Shown here: positions 15,001 through 17,232 of the stretch, piece after piece
How positions within the stretch are numbered: position 1 is the first letter of the stretch
How the letters are laid out: each line of letters begins with the position of its first letter
DNA from: DATGQT01 sp035304085
GTDB lineage: Bacteria; Bacteroidota; Rhodothermia; Rhodothermales; Rubricoccaceae
Direction of reading: 5' to 3'
DNA: 17,232 bases
NCBI GenBank assembly: GCA_035304085.1
Contig: DATGQT010000178.1
Span: 1 to 17,232, forward strand
Program-made: the position numbers and the translations under genes
The notes under the pieces: generated by a model
Databases searched by the model: none
What the model was told of the DNA's origin: nothing
The model's input: the letters and a program-made list of their open reading frames with translations, nothing else

Positions 15001-15064
15001 CCTCCACGTCGAGAGCGCGCCCGGGCGCGGCACCACCGTCCGCTTCGGCGTCCGCCTCGGGTGA
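12053..15064 (+). CDS. Sensor histidine kinase with periplasmic two-component-regulator propeller
   Basis: This 1003-residue membrane sensor phosphorylates a response regulator, most likely the one encoded next. Order of parts: signal peptide MRLPGLLFALFVTAPLAYA, cleaved before Gln20; about 620 residues of Reg_prop beta-propeller repeats (blades of the form GFLWAGTQGGLYRYD, GVLWVGTNGGGLARLD and AGLLWMGTVQGLYRAD); and a Y_Y_Y-type domain at about 690-770 (FEFAALDLRDPSKNRYRVRL). A single transmembrane helix follows at about 777-800, then a HisKA_3 dimerisation domain with phospho-acceptor His817 in RIADDLHDDIGSK, and a HATPase_c domain with N-box Asn927 (REALHNAVKHG), Asp954 in VADAGPGFDP and the late glycine box GRGMATM. 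Unlike many Bacteroidota propeller kinases it has no fused receiver or AraC domain. The ligand is unknown; propeller kinases often sense saccharides. Its stop codon lies inside a near-copy of an 18-bp palindrome. Confidence 0.95.
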   Translation: MRLPGLLFALFVTAPLAYAQPRPLAFAHIEGEGGHAGYSVLAVARDAAGFLWAGTQGGLYRYDGVRTPSFGRAAPPRDSTTSSGLPDLYALALAPDVAVPGGMWIGTQAGGLARYDPRTGRFTHHVAAPAALPSDSVGALLTDHGGTLWVGTTGGGLARLTPGARGFERVRGLDPRATVRALLEPAPGVLWAGTTRGLARLDTRSGALTAVPLAPGPEGHVTALAAAGGAVWAATAGGALYRVEAATGRTTPFRPGAQLSALAASRAQPGVLWVGTRGQGLLAFDTRTGRATPAAADPALARADVLALTEDAAGLLWMGTVQGLYRADAAGPPFTPILSDPAQRRGGLTGSGVMALHEAPSEPGVLWVGTVRGGLNRLDRRTGAVRAYFTAPDHPLNVVFAIHEDRAGRLWLGGLTQEALFRFDRATGAAEALPLAPGSSGYVKQIYEAPSRPGVLWVATSAGGLAEFDPARGAVRRRFTTAGPPGARLPHGDVWTALEAADEPGVLWVGTNGGGLARLDVATGGVRRVEARGDGCRISDRVVALAAGPGSVLWLGTYDEGLLRYDRRAGTCRRYTRADGLPADAVGAVFVHDGYVWMSTSDGLARLDPAREAITTFTEADGLQGSEFYFHARGRTAAGEVLLGGAGGFNVFHPTAVRVDTTAPRVVLTRLLVDGEPAPLVREGDGLRPVRLPYNRNDLAFEFAALDLRDPSKNRYRVRLGAGAAWQHLGSRAEVRYPFLAPGRYTLEVVATNADGYWSRETTALAFVIRPPFWRAWWFWALVGAAVLGVVAGGYQYRIRQLVRLEQTRRRIADDLHDDIGSKVGAVALHLALAGRSAALPEAERERLAALAQAARGVVDDLRDAVWFVDAGHDDLPALVARMEQAAETMLRGRPHTFDRPDLLPQVAVGMEARRHLYLLFREALHNAVKHGSDGCVGVRVAYEGGRLAVEVADAGPGFDPAAATRGRGMATMRTRAEALGGDLHVESAPGRGTTVRFGVRLG

Positions 15065-15073
15065 TCACACGAT
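15056..15073. promoter_or_regulatory. Palindromic site, imperfect copy (before the response regulator gene)
   Basis: CTCGGGTGATCACACGAT matches the perfect 18-bp palindrome at 15843-15860 in 16 of 18 positions, sharing the 13-base stretch GTGATCACACGAT exactly. It overlaps the kinase stop codon (15062-15064) and lies 55 bases before the response regulator ATG, a suitable position for an operator or an RNA processing hairpin. Confidence 0.5.
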
Positions 15074-15127
15074 CCGGCTCGCCGTCCGAGGCGCTATCCT
15101 CCCCTCTCGAACCCGCCTTCCGCCCCG

Positions 15128-15808
15128 ATGCCCTCGCCGCCGCCCCCCTCCGTCTGGATCGTCGAGGACGACGAGGCGTACCGCGCCGCGCTCCAGGCGG
15201 CGCTCGCCCCCGCCGCCGACGTGCGCGAGGTCTTCGGGAGCGTCGAGGACGCCCTCGCGTGGGCCGCGGTGCGCGAGCGGGCCGCCGACACGGACCGGCC
15301 CGACGTCCTCCTCCTCGACGTCAACCTCCCCGGCATGAGCGGGCTCGACGGCCTCGGCGCCCTCAAGGCGCGCCTCCCCGGGACGCGCGTCGTCATGCTC
15401 ACCATCCGCGACGACGCCGAGACGATCTACGCCGCCCTCGGGGCGGGCGCCTCGGGCTACCTCCTCAAGAACGCCGACCCCGACCAGCTCGCGGCGGCGG
15501 TCGAGGCCGCCCGCGACGGCGGCATGCTGATGCCGGGGCCCGTCGCGCGGAAGGTGCTCGCCGCGTTCGACCGGCCGCGGCCGTCGCCGGACTACGGGCT
15601 CACCGAGCGCGAGCGCGACGTGCTCCGCGAGATGGTGGCCGGGCACACGCAGAAGGAGATCGCCGAGCGCCTCTTCGTCAGCCCGAGCACGGTCAACACG
15701 CACGTCCAGCACATCTACGAGAAGCTCCACGTGCACACCGGCAGCGCCGCCGTGGCGAAGGCCGTCCGCGAGCGGCTCGTGGACGCCGGGGGCGCCGCGC
15801 AGGCCTGA
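15128..15808 (+). CDS. NarL/FixJ-type response regulator
   Basis: This is a 226-residue DNA-binding response regulator, the evident partner of the propeller kinase 63 bp upstream. The receiver domain (residues about 8-130) has the acidic pair in VWIVEDDEAYR, phospho-acceptor Asp64 in VLLLDVNLPGMSG, the switch Thr in VVMLTIRDD and the conserved Lys in GYLLKNADPDQL. A short linker leads to a GerE/LuxR helix-turn-helix: LTERERDVLREMVAGHTQKE and then SPSTVNTHVQHIYEKLHVH. This is the classic NarL layout and length; phosphorylation should free the HTH to dimerise on DNA. The ATG at 15128 is the only start that precedes the first receiver strand closely; no Shine-Dalgarno is visible. Copies of an 18-bp palindrome lie on both sides of the gene and are candidates for its own binding sites. 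Confidence 0.95.
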   Translation: MPSPPPPSVWIVEDDEAYRAALQAALAPAADVREVFGSVEDALAWAAVRERAADTDRPDVLLLDVNLPGMSGLDGLGALKARLPGTRVVMLTIRDDAETIYAALGAGASGYLLKNADPDQLAAAVEAARDGGMLMPGPVARKVLAAFDRPRPSPDYGLTERERDVLREMVAGHTQKEIAERLFVSPSTVNTHVQHIYEKLHVHTGSAAVAKAVRERLVDAGGAAQA

Positions 15809-15842
15809 GCCCCGTGCGGGCGGCGGGACGAGGAGGAGCAGG

Positions 15843-15860
15843 ATCGTGTGATCACACGAT
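15843..15860. promoter_or_regulatory. Perfect 18-bp palindrome (candidate operator)
   Basis: ATCGTGTGATCACACGAT is a perfect 18-bp dyad with no spacer, 34 bases after the response regulator stop and 70 bases before the orphan LuxR-type gene. A 16/18 copy occurs at 15056-15073. The lack of a T tract argues against an intrinsic terminator. The core TGTGATCACA recalls half-sites of the CRP/FNR or NarL type fused without a spacer, but the protein that binds it is unknown. Confidence 0.6.
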
Positions 15861-15929
15861 ACGATGACGCCCTTCCGACCGTTAGCATGAGGCCACGTCA
15901 CTACCGCCGCTCGCAGCCCCCTCCTCCTC

Positions 15930-16556
15930 ATGTCCGGCCTCCCGGCTCCCACTTCCTTTCCGGCCGCCCACGTGCGCCCCACCGCCTCGGCGCCGCGGCG
16001 AGAGGGGCGCCTCGACCGCCACGGCGCGGGATCTGTGGCGGCGGCGCAGGCGACCACGCGCACGGACCATCTCCGCCTCGCTGCCCACCTCGCCGCCGAC
16101 CTACGGCCCGGCACGGGTGCCGCCTCCAGCATCGGGCGGGACGACGTGGAGGTGCTCTTCGAGGCGGCCTGGGTGGCGCTGACCGGCGAGCCCTGGATCA
16201 GCCCCCGCGTGGCGGCCCGGCTGATCCCCGCCGCGGTCGATGGGGCCGGCCCCGCACGGCCGTCCGACGAGGCGCTCCGGGCGCGGTTCGGGCTCACGCG
16301 CCAGGAGACGCGCGTGGCCCGGCTCCTGGCCGCGCGGCGGACCAACGCCGAGATCGCCGCGACCCTCTCTATCAGCCCGTCCACCGCGCGCCGCCACACC
16401 GAGCAGGTGCTGGCGAAGCTGAACGTCGCCTCCCGCACCGACGTGGAGGCCCGGCTGGCGGAAGCCGAGACGCGAGGGTCGCGCGGGGCAGCCCCCGCCG
16501 CGTCCCGCGCCCACGCGCCACCGCTCCCCGACCGACCAGCCCACCCTTCCCCGTGA
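15930..16556 (+). CDS. Small LuxR-type HTH protein without receiver domain
   Basis: This 208-residue putative transcription regulator has a GerE-type helix-turn-helix at residues 121-176: LTRQETRVARLLAARRTNAE, then the recognition segment ISPSTARRHTEQVLAKLNV. Residues about 67-115 (DDVEVLFEAAWVALTGEPWI) form a short helical segment of no family I recognise. The first 60 residues and the last 30 are low-complexity Ala/Pro/Arg and probably disordered. No receiver, PAS or autoinducer-binding domain is seen, so it could bind DNA constitutively or respond to a partner. The start at 15930 is uncertain, since the N-terminus is low-complexity; a GTG inside the palindrome at 15848 opens a different frame and is not this gene. 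It follows the kinase/regulator pair on the same strand with the palindrome in the gap, suggesting control by that system. Confidence 0.75.
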   Translation: MSGLPAPTSFPAAHVRPTASAPRREGRLDRHGAGSVAAAQATTRTDHLRLAAHLAADLRPGTGAASSIGRDDVEVLFEAAWVALTGEPWISPRVAARLIPAAVDGAGPARPSDEALRARFGLTRQETRVARLLAARRTNAEIAATLSISPSTARRHTEQVLAKLNVASRTDVEARLAEAETRGSRGAAPAASRAHAPPLPDRPAHPSP

Positions 16557-16640
16557 CGGTCGGTCGCGCGGGGTAGGACGGGATGCGGTACACCCGCCCG
16601 CGCGGTGTGATGCTGTGTTGAGCGCGGTGCGGGTGGTGCA

Positions 16641-16676
16641 GGCGCCGGCCGGGGTGTGGTGGCCTCGGCCGGCGCC
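16641..16676. repeat. GC-rich inverted repeat between the LuxR-type gene and queE
   Basis: GGCGCCGGCCG (16641-16651) pairs perfectly with CGGCCGGCGCC (16666-16676), and three further inner pairs (one G-T) bring the stem to about 14 bp with a loop near 16655-16662. It lies between two converging genes, 20 bases beyond the queE stop. No T tract follows on either strand, so it may be a bidirectional 3'-end hairpin rather than a classical terminator. Confidence 0.5.
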
Positions 16677-16695
16677 ACGGCTTCTGCCCCCAGCG

Positions 16696-17232
16696 TCAGT
16701 CCACGCCGAGCACCTTGTGCGTCTGCACGCTCACGCGCCAGCCGGGGTGCGCGAGGGCGAGGTCCACGGCGAGGCGCGTCGCCTCGGCGCGGCGCGGGCC
16801 GTCCTCGGGCTGGAGCCAGCGGAAGCGGACGGGCGCGCCGCCGAGCCGGTGCGCGCGCAGGCGCTCCGCGAAGCGGGCGTAGGCCTCGGGCCGGTAGTCC
16901 GGCACCACCAGCTTCAGCTCGTCCATGGCCTCCAGCTTCAGACGCTCCTCGGGCAGCTTCGGGCTGCACACGACCCAGTCGGGCCAAGCGGCCTCGTCCG
17001 CGCCGAAGGCGTCGGCGAGGGCGACGGTGCCGTTGGTCTCGACGGCGACGAAGCAGCCGGCCTCGTGGAGGGCGCCGACGAGGGCGGCGTCGGCCTGGAG
17101 GAGCGGCTCGCCGCCGGTGAGGACGCAGAACCGGATGGGCTCGTCGCCCCCGGCCACGCGGAGGACCTCGTCCGCGAGCGCCCCGGCCGAGAGCCGGGCG
17201 CTGCCGGCCTTGCGGAAGTCGGTATCGCACCA
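16696..17232 (-). CDS. queE: 7-carboxy-7-deazaguanine synthase, radical SAM (partial, N-terminus missing)
   Basis: QueE converts 6-carboxy-tetrahydropterin to 7-carboxy-7-deazaguanine in the queuosine/preQ1 pathway, using S-adenosylmethionine, a 4Fe-4S cluster and Mg2+. The window holds the last 178 residues; the frame is open to the right edge. It begins WCDTDFRKAG, where the Cys is the last cysteine of the radical-SAM cluster motif and CDTDF is diagnostic for QueE. FCVLTGGEPLLQ is the GGEP SAM-binding motif, VAVETNGTV is the next conserved strand, and VVCSPKLPEERLKLEAMDEL and FRWLQPEDGPRR follow. It ends WRVSVQTHKVLGVD, the usual QueE C-terminus. About 35-45 N-terminal residues, with the other cluster cysteines, lie outside the window. 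An internal ATG at 17157 is not the start. Confidence 0.94.
   Translation of the reverse strand, partial: WCDTDFRKAGSARLSAGALADEVLRVAGGDEPIRFCVLTGGEPLLQADAALVGALHEAGCFVAVETNGTVALADAFGADEAAWPDWVVCSPKLPEERLKLEAMDELKLVVPDYRPEAYARFAERLRAHRLGGAPVRFRWLQPEDGPRRAEATRLAVDLALAHPGWRVSVQTHKVLGVD

Noticed and set aside
11966..15007. A 1013-codon open frame on the minus strand
   Set aside because: It is antisense to the propeller kinase, which has clear domains from end to end; the antisense translation is low-complexity.
15848..16576. A 242-codon plus frame starting with GTG inside the palindrome
   Set aside because: It overlaps the orphan LuxR gene in another frame; the HTH motif is in the frame starting at 15930, and this product is Arg/Pro-rich.
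15065..17230. A 721-codon open frame on the minus strand
   Set aside because: It is a shadow of the response regulator and the orphan LuxR gene on the plus strand and lies out of frame with queE.
1..17232. CRISPR array, insertion sequence, integrase, phage or toxin-antitoxin module
   Set aside because: No regularly spaced repeats, transposase motifs, terminal inverted repeats with target duplications, or recognisable toxin-antitoxin pairs were seen on either strand.

Overview
This is a very GC-rich bacterial window (roughly 70-75% G+C by eye, with almost every third codon position G or C). The gene set suggests a Bacteroidota-like lineage, probably Rhodothermia / Rubricoccaceae. It has a PD40-propeller exported protein, a periplasmic two-component-regulator propeller kinase, small acidic lipoproteins, fused-looking trehalose genes, and mostly weak or absent Shine-Dalgarno sites. 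The placement is an inference from gene content and style; no 16S rRNA is present.

Layout. Positions 1-1846 (minus): N-terminal 615 residues of a secreted PD40 beta-propeller protein that runs off the window. 1937-5191 (minus): a covalent-FAD oxidoreductase preceded by a large TPR-type LuxR regulator, which looks like an imported regulator/enzyme pair. 5452-6158 (plus): two small acidic lipoproteins, each with a strong intrinsic terminator. 6266-8430 (minus): otsA-otsB, a two-step trehalose pathway. 8620-8703 (plus): tRNA-Leu(CAA), followed at once by a class IV (D-amino-acid type) aminotransferase with a problematic start codon. 9595-12050: a stretch of visibly lower GC with a signal-peptide, barrel-like hypothetical protein (minus) and a divergent unknown 241-residue protein (plus). 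12053-15808 (plus): a 1003-residue propeller sensor kinase and its NarL-type response regulator. 15930-16556 (plus): a small orphan LuxR-type HTH protein. 16696-17232 (minus): the C-terminal part of QueE (queuosine / 7-deazaguanine pathway).

How the parts work together. The kinase/regulator pair is a complete phosphorelay: periplasmic propeller, transmembrane helix, HisKA_3, HATPase, then a receiver-HTH protein. A near-copy and a perfect copy of an 18-bp palindrome lie on either side of the response regulator gene, making them the best candidate operator sites in the window. OtsA and OtsB make trehalose from UDP-glucose and glucose-6-phosphate, consistent with osmotic adaptation. The remaining genes look like independent units. 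I see no insertion sequence, integrase, CRISPR array, phage gene or defence module. The most unusual items are the palindromes, the missing start codon of the aminotransferase, a 47-codon ORF coupled to the barrel-like protein, nested leader hairpins before the kinase, and a long inverted repeat embedding the otsB stop codon.
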